In this document: piece by piece, positions 33,777 to 42,225 of the stretch
Layout of the letters: each line of letters opens with the position of its first letter
Numbering within the stretch: position 1 is the stretch's first letter
Source of the DNA: Streptomyces cylindrosporus
GTDB taxonomy: Bacteria; Actinomycetota; Actinomycetes; Streptomycetales; Streptomycetaceae
Reading direction: 5' to 3'
DNA length: 64,000 nucleotides
Assembly: GCF_022698165.1 (NCBI RefSeq)
Contig: NZ_JALDAY010000002.1
Span: 868,001-932,000, forward strand
Position numbers and translations under genes: made by a program
Notes under the pieces: model-generated
Told to the model about the DNA's origin: nothing
Seen by the model: the letters and a program-made list of their open reading frames with translations, nothing else
Database searches by the model: none

Positions 33777-35587
33777 GCGTCGCGGTGTCGCAGGACCTGG
33801 GATGTGCGGCTCCCGCCGTCGGCTCGTCGTACGGGCCGCGGAGTGCCGTCCGTACGGTGGTCACCGACGACGGCGCCGAGATCGTCGTCCACACACAGGG
33901 TGCGGCGGATGCGCCGGCCACCGTGGTGCTGTGTCACGGGTGGACCATGGCCGCGCGCGACTGGCGGCCGCATGTCGACGCGCTGGCCCGGCCCCGGTCC
34001 GGATTTCCCGTGCTGCGGGTGGTCGCCTACGACCAGCGGGGGCACGGGCGTTCCACCCGGGGCGGGGCGGTGCTCGACATGGCGCTGCTCGGACGGGATC
34101 TCGGCCGGGTACTGGACGCGGTCTCGGACGGTTACGACGGACCGGTGGTGCTCGTCGGGCACTCCATGGGCGGCATGGCGATCCAGCAGCTCGCGGTGGA
34201 GCGGCCCGAGCTCTTCGGAGGCCGGGTGGCCGCCGTCGGGCTGTTCTCCACCTGCCTTGACGGGGTGGGGACGGTCACGGCCGGCGCCCCGCCCGCGCGA
34301 CGGCGGGCGCACGCCGGCTGGCGGGCGGTCGTCGCCGGGCTGCTGCGCTCGCCGGGGTCGGCCAAGGCCGTGCACCGGCTGCTCACCGGGCCGTTGACCC
34401 ATCCGTCCACGGCCCTGCTGTGGCGTGTGCTGTTCGGTGCGCGGCACGGCGGGGACACGGCACGTACGGACGCGCGGGCGCTGCGGGCGGTCCCGCCGCT
34501 GGCCGTCGCCGAGTTCTACGCCGCCCTCACCACCCACGACTGCGCGGGGCGCCTCACGGCACTGGGCCGCGTGCCCACGCGGGTCCTGGTCGGCGCGCGC
34601 GACTACTACACCCCACCGGAACAGGCGGCACGCCTGACAGCCGACATACCGGGAGCCGCCCTGCAGACGGTCCCGCAACAGGGGCACGATCTGCCGTACG
34701 AGCGGCCGGTGTTGGTGCTGGAGACGGTGCATGCGCTGTTGCGTGAGATGGCGGGGGGTGGGGGTCGGGGGGCCGGGGTGGGGGGTGGGAGCCGGGTGGG
34801 TGGGGCCGGGAGCGAGGTGGCTGGGGTGGGGAGCCGGGTGGCTGGGGTGGGGAGCCGGGTGGCCGAGGCCGGGAGCGAAGTGGCCGAGGTGAGGAACCAG
34901 GCAGCCGAGGCCAGGAGCCAGGTGGCCGAGGTGAGGATCGAGGGCGGCGGCGCGAGCGGTGTGGCGGGCTCGGTAGGTGGCTCGGGCGCATCGGCGAGCG
35001 GGGCTGCCGTCGAGGCGGGTGGCTCGACTGCCCGAGCAGGTGGCTCGGCCGTCGGGGCAAGTCGCTCGACTGCCGAAGCAGGTAGCTCGGCTGCCGGGAG
35101 AAGTCGCTCGGACGCCGAAGCCAATAGCTCAGCCGCCCAGACCGGTACCGCGACCGCCGGAGTTGGCAGCTCAGCCGCCCGGACCAGTAGCTCGGCCACC
35201 GGAGTTGGCAGCTCGGACGCCGAGACAAGTCCCCCGGACACCAAAGCCAACAGCTCAGCCACCCAGACCAGTACCTCGGCCACCGGAGCCGGCAGCTCGG
35301 ACGCCGAGACAAGTCCCCCGGACACCAAAGCCAACAGCTCAGCCACCCGGATCGGTAGCTCGGCCGCAGGAGTCGGTAGCTCGGACGTCGGGGCAAGTCG
35401 ATCGGTCGGTGGTGTCAGTGGCTCGGGGGTCGGGGGAAGTGGGTTGGGCGTCGGGGCGGGTATTGCGCGGGGCGCGTTGGGGAGTGGGGGCGTGGTTGGT
35501 GGCTCGGGGGGTGTTGCGGGTGTGGGTTGTGAGGCGGCTCGTGGGGGTTGGGCAGTGGGTGGTCTTTTCGTTACGGGTGTCCGGTGA
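33773..35587 (+). CDS. alpha/beta-hydrolase with a long repetitive C-terminal tail
   Basis: The protein has 604 residues. Residues 1-325 form a normal alpha/beta-hydrolase: oxyanion region LCHGWTM, nucleophile elbow VGHSMGG (Ser about 127), RVLVGARDYYTPPE with the acid residue, and His in QQGHDLPYE. Residues 330-604 are low complexity. First come short Gly/Val/Glu/Arg repeats, then Ser/Ala/Thr units such as GSSDAETSPPDTKANSSA in two 84-bp copies, then Gly-rich sequence. The tail has no predicted membrane helix. The gene is coupled to WhiB by a 4-bp overlap and to proB by a GTGA overlap. The catalytic substrate is unknown. Confidence 0.75.
   Translation: MSVAVSQDLGCAAPAVGSSYGPRSAVRTVVTDDGAEIVVHTQGAADAPATVVLCHGWTMAARDWRPHVDALARPRSGFPVLRVVAYDQRGHGRSTRGGAVLDMALLGRDLGRVLDAVSDGYDGPVVLVGHSMGGMAIQQLAVERPELFGGRVAAVGLFSTCLDGVGTVTAGAPPARRRAHAGWRAVVAGLLRSPGSAKAVHRLLTGPLTHPSTALLWRVLFGARHGGDTARTDARALRAVPPLAVAEFYAALTTHDCAGRLTALGRVPTRVLVGARDYYTPPEQAARLTADIPGAALQTVPQQGHDLPYERPVLVLETVHALLREMAGGGGRGAGVGGGSRVGGAGSEVAGVGSRVAGVGSRVAEAGSEVAEVRNQAAEARSQVAEVRIEGGGASGVAGSVGGSGASASGAAVEAGGSTARAGGSAVGASRSTAEAGSSAAGRSRSDAEANSSAAQTGTATAGVGSSAARTSSSATGVGSSDAETSPPDTKANSSATQTSTSATGAGSSDAETSPPDTKANSSATRIGSSAAGVGSSDVGASRSVGGVSGSGVGGSGLGVGAGIARGALGSGGVVGGSGGVAGVGCEAARGGWAVGGLFVTGVR
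35197..35364 (+). repeat. two 84-bp direct repeats in the hydrolase tail
   Basis: Near-identical 84-bp units at 35197-35280 and 35281-35364 encode TGVGSSDAETSPPDTKANSS and its continuation. More diverged copies precede them from about 35000, and 21-bp units occur near 34815-34862. The period is a multiple of three, so unit gain or loss keeps the frame open. Confidence 0.75.
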
Positions 35588-36828
35588 CGGCGCCGTCCTC
35601 GCAGCGGGCGGCCGCAGGCGAACCGCCCGTGCGTGACGCTGTGTTGACGGCCCGTCGGATCGTGGTGAAGGTCGGGTCGTCCTCGTTGACGACCGCCGTC
35701 GGAGGGCTCGACTCGGACCGGGTGGACGCGCTGGTGGACGTCCTGGCGCGAGCCCGTGGCGCGGGCACCGAGGTCGTACTGGTGTCCTCCGGGGCCATCG
35801 CCGCCGGGCTCGCGCCGCTGGGGCTCACCGAGCGGCCCGGGGACCTGGCCCGACAGCAGGCGGCGGCCTGTGTCGGGCAGGGACTACTCGTGGCGCGGTA
35901 CACCGCCTCGTTCGCCCGGCACGGGCTGCGGGTCGGCCAAGTGCTGCTGACCGCCGACGACATGGGCCGCCGCGCCCACTACCGCAACGCCTACCGCGCC
36001 CTCTCCCAGGTCCTCGCCATGGGAGCCGTACCGGTGGTCAACGAGAACGACACCGTGGCCACCGCGGAGATCCGCTTCGGCGACAACGACCGGCTCGCCG
36101 CGCTCGTCGCCCATCTGGTGCGGGCCGATCTGCTGGTCCTGCTCTCGGACATCGACGGCCTCTATGACGGCGACCCGCGCCGGCCCGGGGCAAAGCTGCT
36201 GCGTGAGGTCCGCGGACCCGAGGACCTGCGGGGCGTGGAGTTCGGCGGCGCCGGCAGTGCCGGGGTCGGTACCGGTGGCATGGTGACCAAGGTGGAGGCC
36301 GCGCGGATGGCGACCGCCGCGGGCGTTCCCGTCGTACTGACGGCCGCCCCGCATGCCGCCGACGCGCTGGCCGGGCGGGAGACGGGCACGTTCTTCCACC
36401 CCACCGGGGACCGGGGCGCCGACCATCTGCTGTGGCTGGAGCACGCGAGCAGTCCGCGCGGGACGGTGCAGCTGACCGGGCGGGCCGTGCACGACCTCGC
36501 CCAGGGCCGCGGTCCGCTGCCCGCGGAGGACGTGACGCGGGTGGAGGGCCACTTCGTCGCGGGCGACCCCGTGGAGCTGGTGGACGAGGACGGACGCCTG
36601 GTGGGCCGCGGGCTGGCCTCGCTCGCCGGCCAGGAACTCGCCCTGATCCGGGGCCGCTCGGGCCGCGCGGTGGTCCACCAGGACGACCTGGTCCTGCTGC
36701 CGACGGGCGCTCGCGCGGAGCTGCCGGCCCAGGTGCGGCGACGGGTGAGCGTACGGATCCGCCCGGCACACGAGTCCGGCCAACCACCGTCACCCGTACA
36801 GGAGTTGCGGCAGCCGTCGACGGGGTGA
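35584..36828 (+). CDS. proB: glutamate 5-kinase
   Basis: I infer 414 residues from GTG 35584, which overlaps the hydrolase TGA; a later GTG at 35629 is also possible. The amino-acid kinase domain is intact: RIVVKVGSSSLT, VVLVSSGAIAAG, VPVVNENDTVA, DNDRLAALVA and LSDIDGLYDGDP. A C-terminal PUA domain follows (about 320-395). It phosphorylates glutamate for proline synthesis. Streptomyces normally carry proB beside obg and proA; a copy inside a pyrrole-polyketide cluster is probably a dedicated second copy that boosts proline for the pyrrole starter. Loss of feedback inhibition would be expected but cannot be judged. Confidence 0.92.
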   Translation: MTAPSSQRAAAGEPPVRDAVLTARRIVVKVGSSSLTTAVGGLDSDRVDALVDVLARARGAGTEVVLVSSGAIAAGLAPLGLTERPGDLARQQAAACVGQGLLVARYTASFARHGLRVGQVLLTADDMGRRAHYRNAYRALSQVLAMGAVPVVNENDTVATAEIRFGDNDRLAALVAHLVRADLLVLLSDIDGLYDGDPRRPGAKLLREVRGPEDLRGVEFGGAGSAGVGTGGMVTKVEAARMATAAGVPVVLTAAPHAADALAGRETGTFFHPTGDRGADHLLWLEHASSPRGTVQLTGRAVHDLAQGRGPLPAEDVTRVEGHFVAGDPVELVDEDGRLVGRGLASLAGQELALIRGRSGRAVVHQDDLVLLPTGARAELPAQVRRRVSVRIRPAHESGQPPSPVQELRQPSTG

Positions 36829-36871
36829 GCTTCGCGTACGGGATCTGCGGACGGGATCTCAGGAACGCCGA

Positions 36872-36906
36872 AGGCGGCGGTCGCCCCGATGGGGTGGCCG
36901 CCGCCT
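36872..36906. terminator. bidirectional terminator between proB and the proA operon
   Basis: AGGCGGCGG (36872-36880) pairs with CCGCCGCCT (36898-36906), and CGCCCC with GGGGTG further stabilises the stem around a GAT loop. It lies 43 bp after the proB stop and 35 bp beyond the convergent small gene, so it can serve both directions. Confidence 0.65.
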
Positions 36907-36941
36907 CGTCGTCGCCGTCCCGCCGCCTGCCCGGCCGCGTA

Positions 36942-37103
36942 CTAGTCGATCCCCCGCACGATGTGGAGTTCGCGCGGGTCCTCCTCGACCCCGGCCAGGC
37001 CCAGCCAAGGGACCGGTGCCTTGGGCTGGCGTTCGCGGCGTGGCTCCTCCTCGTACAGCAGCCAGCCCGTCGGTTTCGTCTCCGTGATGATGCGTATGTA
37101 CAT
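36942..37103 (-). CDS. small protein downstream of proA
   Basis: The 53-residue protein has a strong GGGAGG ribosome site 7-8 bp before its ATG at 37103. The sequence starts MYIRIITETKPTGWLLYEEE and ends ELHIVRGID. It starts 15 bp after the proA stop, so it is co-transcribed. It is acidic and compact, with two likely beta-strands; there is no signal peptide, membrane segment or Cys. No family was recognised. It is too short to be found by length filters but has good coding features. It could be an accessory protein for the cluster. Confidence 0.6.
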   Translation of the reverse strand: MYIRIITETKPTGWLLYEEEPRRERQPKAPVPWLGLAGVEEDPRELHIVRGID

Positions 37104-37118
37104 GAACCGGCCTCCCGT

Positions 37119-38597
37119 CTACGGCAGCGGGGCGGCGGCTCCGCCCCGGATGTGACCGTCGCCCACCAGGACGTACTTGGTGGTGGTCAGCGCGGCCAGT
37201 CCCATGGGGCCGCGCGCGTGGAGTTTCTGGGTGGAGATGCCGAGTTCGGCGCCGAGGCCGAGCTCGCCGCCGTCGGCGAATCGGGTGGAGGCGTTGACCG
37301 CGACGACCGCGGTGTCCAGCGAGGCGACGAAGCGCCGTGCCGCGGACTGGGAGTCGGTGACGATGGCCTCCGTGTGGCCGGTGCCGTGCCGGCGGATGTG
37401 CTCGACGGCCTCGTCCAGGGAGCCGACGACCGCGGCCGACAGTTCCAGGGCGAGGTACTCGCAGTCCCAGTCGTCGGCGGTGGCGGGCACGACCGCCGCG
37501 TTGAACGCCCGCACCTTCTCGTCGCCGTGCACGAGGACGCCCCGCCCGGTCAGCTCCTTCAGCGCGCGGGGCAGGAAGTCGGCGGCCACGGCCTCGTGGA
37601 CGAGCAGCGACTCGGCGGCGTTGCACACGGACGGGCGCTGGGTCTTGGCGTTCAGCAGGATGGCCAACGCCTTGTCGAGATCGGCGTGTTGGTCGACGTA
37701 GACATGGCAGTTGCCGACGCCGGTCTCGATGACGGGGACCGCCGATTCGCGGACCGTGGTGCGGATCAGTTCGGCGCCGCCGCGGGGGACGAGGACGTCC
37801 ACCAAGCCGCGCAGGGACATGAGTTCGCGTACGGAGTCGTGGGTGATGCCGGGGACGAGCTGTACGGCGTCGACCGGGACGGCGGTGCCGGCGAGGGCCT
37901 CGCGCAGGGCGTCGACCAGGGCGGCGTTGGTGTGCCGGGCGGTCGAAGAGCCGCGCAGGAGGGCGGAGTTGGCGCTCTTGAGGCAGAGGGCTGCGGCGTC
38001 GACGGTGACGTTGGGACGGCCTTCGTAGATCATGCCGACCACGCCGAGGGGCACGCTCACGCGCCGTATCTCGAGCCCGCCCGGCATGACGGAACCGCTC
38101 ACCACCTGGCCGACCGGATCGGGCTCGTCGGCCAGCGCCCGCACGGTCCGCGCCAGCCCGTCGAGTTGCTCCCGCGTCAGCCGCAGCCGGTCCAGCACGG
38201 TTGCCGACCGCCCGGCGGCCCGCGCCTCGACCACGTCCCGCTCGTTGGCGGCGAGGATCCCGGCGGGGTCGAGGGCCAGCCGACGGGCGATCGCCGTGAG
38301 CGCGGCGTTCCGCTCCGCGCCACTGGTGAGAGCAAGCCGACGACCGGCAACCTGCGCAGCAACGGCGACTTCACGCACGGAGGGGGTGGCCGGGGCAGCC
38401 ACAGGACCGGCGCCCGCGGACGGCACCGCAGCCGGGACAGCCACAGGGCCGACCTCCGGGCTCGCCGCCGGTGCGGGGACAATCGCGGCGTCGGCGTTCT
38501 CGCGCGGCACCGTCGCTTCGGGGACCCCACCCGCGGAGCCTCCTCCGTCCCCGCCACTCCCCTCCGTGCCGGTCCGAACCCGTGCTCGTGTGGTCAT
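37119..38597 (-). CDS. proA: glutamate-5-semialdehyde dehydrogenase
   Basis: The 492-residue ALDH-superfamily enzyme reduces gamma-glutamyl phosphate to glutamate semialdehyde. The catalytic Cys is Cys325 in [12 protein letters not shown]. The typical [20 protein letters not shown] and [10 protein letters not shown] segments are present. It has an extra N-terminal ~70 residues rich in Ala/Pro/Gly/Val that normal ~420-residue ProA lacks. Its ATG overlaps the stop of a 52-residue gene. It converges on proB rather than forming the usual proBA operon. It is probably a cluster-specific proline supply enzyme. Confidence 0.92.
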   Translation of the reverse strand: MTTRARVRTGTEGSGGDGGGSAGGVPEATVPRENADAAIVPAPAASPEVGPVAVPAAVPSAGAGPVAAPATPSVREVAVAAQVAGRRLALTSGAERNAALTAIARRLALDPAGILAANERDVVEARAAGRSATVLDRLRLTREQLDGLARTVRALADEPDPVGQVVSGSVMPGGLEIRRVSVPLGVVGMIYEGRPNVTVDAAALCLKSANSALLRGSSTARHTNAALVDALREALAGTAVPVDAVQLVPGITHDSVRELMSLRGLVDVLVPRGGAELIRTTVRESAVPVIETGVGNCHVYVDQHADLDKALAILLNAKTQRPSVCNAAESLLVHEAVAADFLPRALKELTGRGVLVHGDEKVRAFNAAVVPATADDWDCEYLALELSAAVVGSLDEAVEHIRRHGTGHTEAIVTDSQSAARRFVASLDTAVVAVNASTRFADGGELGLGAELGISTQKLHARGPMGLAALTTTKYVLVGDGHIRGGAAAPLP

Positions 38598-38752
38598 CGC
38601 TCGTCCTCCTCGGTCGGACGGGCCGTCTGTGGCGGGAAGACGTCCCCGGGTGTCGTCGTGGGCGGGTAGCCGATCAGGTCGATCAGGAGGGACCAGGCAA
38701 GGGCGTCGGCCTCGGCGGCGTGGGGCGTGGGGTCGGAATCCGTGTTGTTCAT
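38594..38752 (-). CDS. small acidic protein upstream of proA
   Basis: The 52-residue protein begins [20 protein letters not shown] and continues [20 protein letters not shown]. Its stop overlaps the proA start (ATGA). Just upstream an 8-codon ORF (MNDTDLTP) ends on this gene's start codon; the two starts look like a short duplication. The central helix [14 protein letters not shown] is amphipathic. No family is recognised. Possible roles are translational coupling leader, small subunit or substrate peptide; I cannot choose. Confidence 0.5.
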   Translation of the reverse strand: MNNTDSDPTPHAAEADALAWSLLIDLIGYPPTTTPGDVFPPQTARPTEEDER

Positions 38753-38808
38753 GGCGTGAGGTCCGTGTCGTTCATGGCGTTGTCCTCCTCGGGGCGGGCG
38801 CGTCGGCG

Positions 38809-40620
38809 TCAGCCGTAGACGCGGAAGCCGGCGCCCGTCTTGCGGCCCGAGCGGCCCGCCGCCACGAGGTGGCCCAGCAGGGGCGCCGGGATCGTGCCGG
38901 GGCGGCCGTCCGCGTCGTGCAGCACGCGCTGGATGCTCAGGGACACGTCGAGGCCGATGACGTCGAGCAGTTCGAACGGCCCGAGCGGATACCCGCACCC
39001 GACCTTCATCACCGCGTCGATCTCGTCGGCCCCGGCGTAGTGGCTCTCGGCCAGCCGCACCGCCCCGTTGAGGTACGGGAAGAGCAGCGCGTTGACGATG
39101 AAGCCCGGCCGGTCCATGCACTGCACGGGGTGCTTGCCGAGCCGCCGGCACACCTCGCGGGCCGTGTCGACGTGCCGGGCCGAGGTCTCCAGCGACGGGA
39201 TCACCTCGACCAGCCGCATCACCGGCGCCGGGTTGAAGAAGTGCATCCCGATGACGTCCTCGGGCCGCCCGGAGGCGAGACCGCACTCGATCACGGGGAG
39301 GCTGGAGGTGGTGGTCGCGAGCAGCGCGCCGGGCCGGCAGACCGTGCCGAGACGCTCGAACAGCTGCTTCTTCAGCGGGAGTTCCTCCGCTATGGCCTCG
39401 ACGACCAGGTCGCAGCCGGCCAGCCGGTCCAGGTCGCTGCTCGGGTCCAGCCGTTCCAGCGCGGCCGTCTGGTCCGCCTCGGTCAGCTTCCCCCGCCGTA
39501 CCGCCCGGCCGGTCGAGGCGGCCACTGCCTCCCACGCCGACTTGGCGCGTGCGTCGCTCCGGCCGACGAGCAGCGTGTCGATGCCGGCCTTGGCGAAGAC
39601 CTCCGCGATGCCGGTGGCCATGGTGCCCGTGCCGACGATGCCCACCCGGCGCACCAGGGAGGCGCCCCGGGAACGGCGGGTGGGGGCGGCCGCATCGCTG
39701 TCGGCCTGGTCCCGGTAGTCGTAGAAGCCGCGTCCGGACTTACGGCCGAGCAGTCCGGCGAGGGCCATGTGGCGCAGTCGGCGGGCGGGGCGCAGGGCGG
39801 GCTCGTCGTGGCGGACGGCCAGGGTGTCGAGGATGTCGCAGGCGGTGTCCGTGCCGATGACGTCGAGGAGTTCGAACGGCCCCAGGGGCAGTCCGCAGCC
39901 GAAGCGCATGGCGGCGTCGATGTCGTCCCGGCCCGCGGCCCGCTGGTCGTACATCGTGACGGCCTGGTTGAGGAAGCCGAACAGCAGCGAGGCCGAGACC
40001 AGACCTGCCCGGTCGCCGACGGTGACCGTCTCCAGGCCGAGGGCGCGGGCCAGTTCGCGTACGCGGGCCACGGCGGAGGTGTCGGCGATGACGGTACGGG
40101 CGATCTCGGCGAGGCCGGCCGCGGGCAGCGGCAGGTGCAGGCCGACGACGCGTCCCGGCCGGCCCGAGGCCGCGGCGAGGTCGGTCAGGGAGAGCGCCGA
40201 GGTGGTGGTGGCCAGGACGGTGTCCGGTGGACAGGCTCGGTCCAGCTCGCGCAGCACCTCGGCCTTGGCGTCCCGCCGCTCGGGCACGGCCTCCACGATC
40301 ACCCGCGCCGACGCGAACTCCGCCCAGCCGCGCGCGATCCGGATGTGCCGCCCGGCGGCCCGGGCCTGTTCGGGCGTCTCCCACAGCCCGTCGAGCACGT
40401 CACGCAGATCGGGCCGGGTGTCCCGTACGACGACGACATGCCCGGCGAGCACGGCCCGCCGCACGATCGCGCCACCGATGACGCCGACGCCGACGACGCC
40501 GAGGCTGCCGTCGGCGACGGCGTCCGAGCGGGCCGGGTCCGAAGTGCCGTACGGGAGCGTGTCGTTGGCACTCACCGCGCCGCCTGTCCCGCTGCGCTCT
40601 GCGTCCGCACGCCCCGTCAC
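38809..40620 (-). CDS. tandem 3-hydroxyacyl-CoA dehydrogenase
   Basis: The 603-residue protein starts with GTG 40620, overlapping the CCR stop. It contains two complete 3-hydroxyacyl-CoA dehydrogenase units in tandem. Unit 2 (about 305-600) is canonical: RRVGIVGTGTMATGIAEVFA, GMHFFNPAPVMRLVEV (His/Glu dyad), RPGFIVNALLFPYLN (Asn). Unit 1 (about 30-300) has the Rossmann GVGVIGGA, but its active site reads GLHLPLPAAGLAEI, with a shortened loop lacking FNP, and RAGLVSASLLFGFLN with Asn replaced. Unit 1 is therefore probably non-catalytic or altered. It reduces 3-ketoacyl-CoA made by KAS III before dehydration and CCR. Confidence 0.88.
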   Translation of the reverse strand: MTGRADAERSGTGGAVSANDTLPYGTSDPARSDAVADGSLGVVGVGVIGGAIVRRAVLAGHVVVVRDTRPDLRDVLDGLWETPEQARAAGRHIRIARGWAEFASARVIVEAVPERRDAKAEVLRELDRACPPDTVLATTTSALSLTDLAAASGRPGRVVGLHLPLPAAGLAEIARTVIADTSAVARVRELARALGLETVTVGDRAGLVSASLLFGFLNQAVTMYDQRAAGRDDIDAAMRFGCGLPLGPFELLDVIGTDTACDILDTLAVRHDEPALRPARRLRHMALAGLLGRKSGRGFYDYRDQADSDAAAPTRRSRGASLVRRVGIVGTGTMATGIAEVFAKAGIDTLLVGRSDARAKSAWEAVAASTGRAVRRGKLTEADQTAALERLDPSSDLDRLAGCDLVVEAIAEELPLKKQLFERLGTVCRPGALLATTTSSLPVIECGLASGRPEDVIGMHFFNPAPVMRLVEVIPSLETSARHVDTAREVCRRLGKHPVQCMDRPGFIVNALLFPYLNGAVRLAESHYAGADEIDAVMKVGCGYPLGPFELLDVIGLDVSLSIQRVLHDADGRPGTIPAPLLGHLVAAGRSGRKTGAGFRVYG

Positions 40621-41996
40621 GCTGCCACCCCGCTCAGCCGGGTCCCCGCCGCCCGCTGCGCCGCCGTCCGGAACCGGTTGATGGCCGGCTCGTGGCGGGC
40701 GCGGAGTTCCGGGTCGCGTACGCCGAGTCCCTCGGTCGGCGCGAGGCACAACACCCCTACTTTTCCGTGGTGTTCGTTGCGGTGGATCGACTCGACCGCC
40801 TCGGCCACATTCTCCAGGGCGTAGGTGCGCGACAGCGTGGGGTGGATGCGGGCCTTGGTTATCAGGCGGTTGGCCTGCCAGGCCTCGCGGTAGTTGGCGC
40901 AGTGGGAGCCGACGATGCGCTTCAGGGACATCCACAGGTAGCGGTTGTCGTACTCGTGGACGTAGCCCGCCGTCGACGCGCAGGTGACGATCGTGCCGCC
41001 CTTGCGGGTGACGTACACGGACGCGCCGAAGGTCTCCCGGCCGGGGTGCTCGAAGACGATGTCGACGTCCTCGCCGCCGGTGAGTTCGCGGATGCGGGAG
41101 CCGAAGCGGCGCCACTCCTTGGGGTCCTGGGTCTGCGGGTCGCGCCAGAAGCGGTAGCCCTCCGCGTTGCGGTCGATGATCAGCTCCGCGCCCAACTCCC
41201 GTGCGAGGGCCGCCTTTTCGGGCGAGGAGACGACACACACCGGGTTCGCCCCGCCGGCCAGCGCGAGCTGGGTGGCGTACGAGCCGAGCCCGCCGACCGC
41301 GCCCCAGATGAGGACGTTGTCGCCCTGCTTCATGCCGGCCCCGTTGGGGGTGACCAGCTGGCGGTAGGCGGTGGAGTTGACCAGCCCGGGTGCCGCGGCC
41401 TCCTCCCAGGTGAGGTGCTCCGCCTTGGGCAGCAGCTGGGTGGCCTTGACGAGGGCGAGGTCGGCGAGCCCGCCGTAGTTGGTCTCGTAGCCCCAGATGC
41501 GCTGTTCGGGGTCGAGCATGGGGTCGCCGTGGCCCTCGGCGTCCTCCAGTTCGACGGAGACGCAGTGCGCCACGACCCGGTCGCCGATGCCCCAACGCCG
41601 TACTCCGGGCCCGCACTTGACGACGACGCCGGACAGGTCGGAGCCGATGACGTGGAACGGCTGGTCGTGCCGCGCGGCGAGGCCGCCGAGGCGGGCGTAG
41701 CGCTCCAGGAGGGCGAAGGTCGGCACCGGTGAGAACAGGGCGCTCCACACGGTGTTGTAGTTCACGGCGCTGGCCATGACGGCCACCAGGACCTCGCCGG
41801 GGCCGGGTTCGGGCGTCGGGACCTCCTCGATGTGCAGGGAGTCGGCGGGCCGCCGCTCGCGCAGTGGCACCCCCTCGAACCTGCCGGCGTCCTCCTTGTG
41901 CAGCACGGCGGCCCGGAAGGAACCGGGCACCCCCAGGGCCGCCACATCGGCCGGCACCGAGTCCGGGGACTCGATCACTTCCACCAGTTCGCGCAT
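40617..41996 (-). CDS. ccr: crotonyl-CoA carboxylase/reductase
   Basis: The protein is 459 residues from ATG 41996 (GGAGGGTGG upstream). This MDR-superfamily NADPH enzyme carries out reductive carboxylation of 2-enoyl-CoA to alkylmalonyl-CoA. Residues linked to CO2 binding in CCRs appear kept: Asn in VNYNTVW, Glu in GYETNYGG and His365 in VGSHCANYREA. Cys366 follows the His, where the crotonyl-CoA enzymes I remember have Phe; smaller residues near there have been tied to longer acyl chains, suggesting a long-chain extender such as hexylmalonyl-CoA. It is the first gene of the CCR-dehydrogenase-small protein-proA operon. Confidence 0.9.
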   Translation of the reverse strand: MRELVEVIESPDSVPADVAALGVPGSFRAAVLHKEDAGRFEGVPLRERRPADSLHIEEVPTPEPGPGEVLVAVMASAVNYNTVWSALFSPVPTFALLERYARLGGLAARHDQPFHVIGSDLSGVVVKCGPGVRRWGIGDRVVAHCVSVELEDAEGHGDPMLDPEQRIWGYETNYGGLADLALVKATQLLPKAEHLTWEEAAAPGLVNSTAYRQLVTPNGAGMKQGDNVLIWGAVGGLGSYATQLALAGGANPVCVVSSPEKAALARELGAELIIDRNAEGYRFWRDPQTQDPKEWRRFGSRIRELTGGEDVDIVFEHPGRETFGASVYVTRKGGTIVTCASTAGYVHEYDNRYLWMSLKRIVGSHCANYREAWQANRLITKARIHPTLSRTYALENVAEAVESIHRNEHHGKVGVLCLAPTEGLGVRDPELRARHEPAINRFRTAAQRAAGTRLSGVAA

Positions 41997-42023
41997 CGCC
42001 GGGCACCACCCTCCACGGGCAAA

Positions 42024-42060
42024 CAACTCATCAAAGAATGAACTCAACAGAGAGTGAGTT
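42024..42060 (-). promoter_or_regulatory. operator-like repeats in the CCR promoter
   Basis: AACTCA-N8-TGAGTT (42041-42060) is an inverted repeat, and a further AACTCATCA lies at 42025-42033. GAACTCAACA (42040-42049) repeats the same ten bases present in the carrier-protein promoter at 50173-50182. Confidence 0.55.
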
Positions 42061-42154
42061 TTACACGAAGTCAGGGCCCTAGCAAGCCCCGTCGGGGGTC
42101 GCGGGACGCCCCGCCGACACCCGACGCCCCTTGTCCGCGCATCGACCGGCATGC

Positions 42155-42194
42155 AAAACTCATCACCAGTTGATTTCTACGGTCGTTGAATTTT
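42155..42194 (+). promoter_or_regulatory. operator-like repeats upstream of the antiporter
   Basis: AAAACTCATC (42155-42164) and GTTGAATTTT (42185-42194) are similar half-sites in inverted orientation; TTGATTTCTAC lies between. The GTTGAATT element matches the KAS III and WhiB promoter regions. It lies 32-71 bp before the GTG start of the antiporter gene. Confidence 0.5.
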
Positions 42195-42225
42195 GTTCGG
42201 GATCCAGGCGCCCTAGGGAGAAGCC

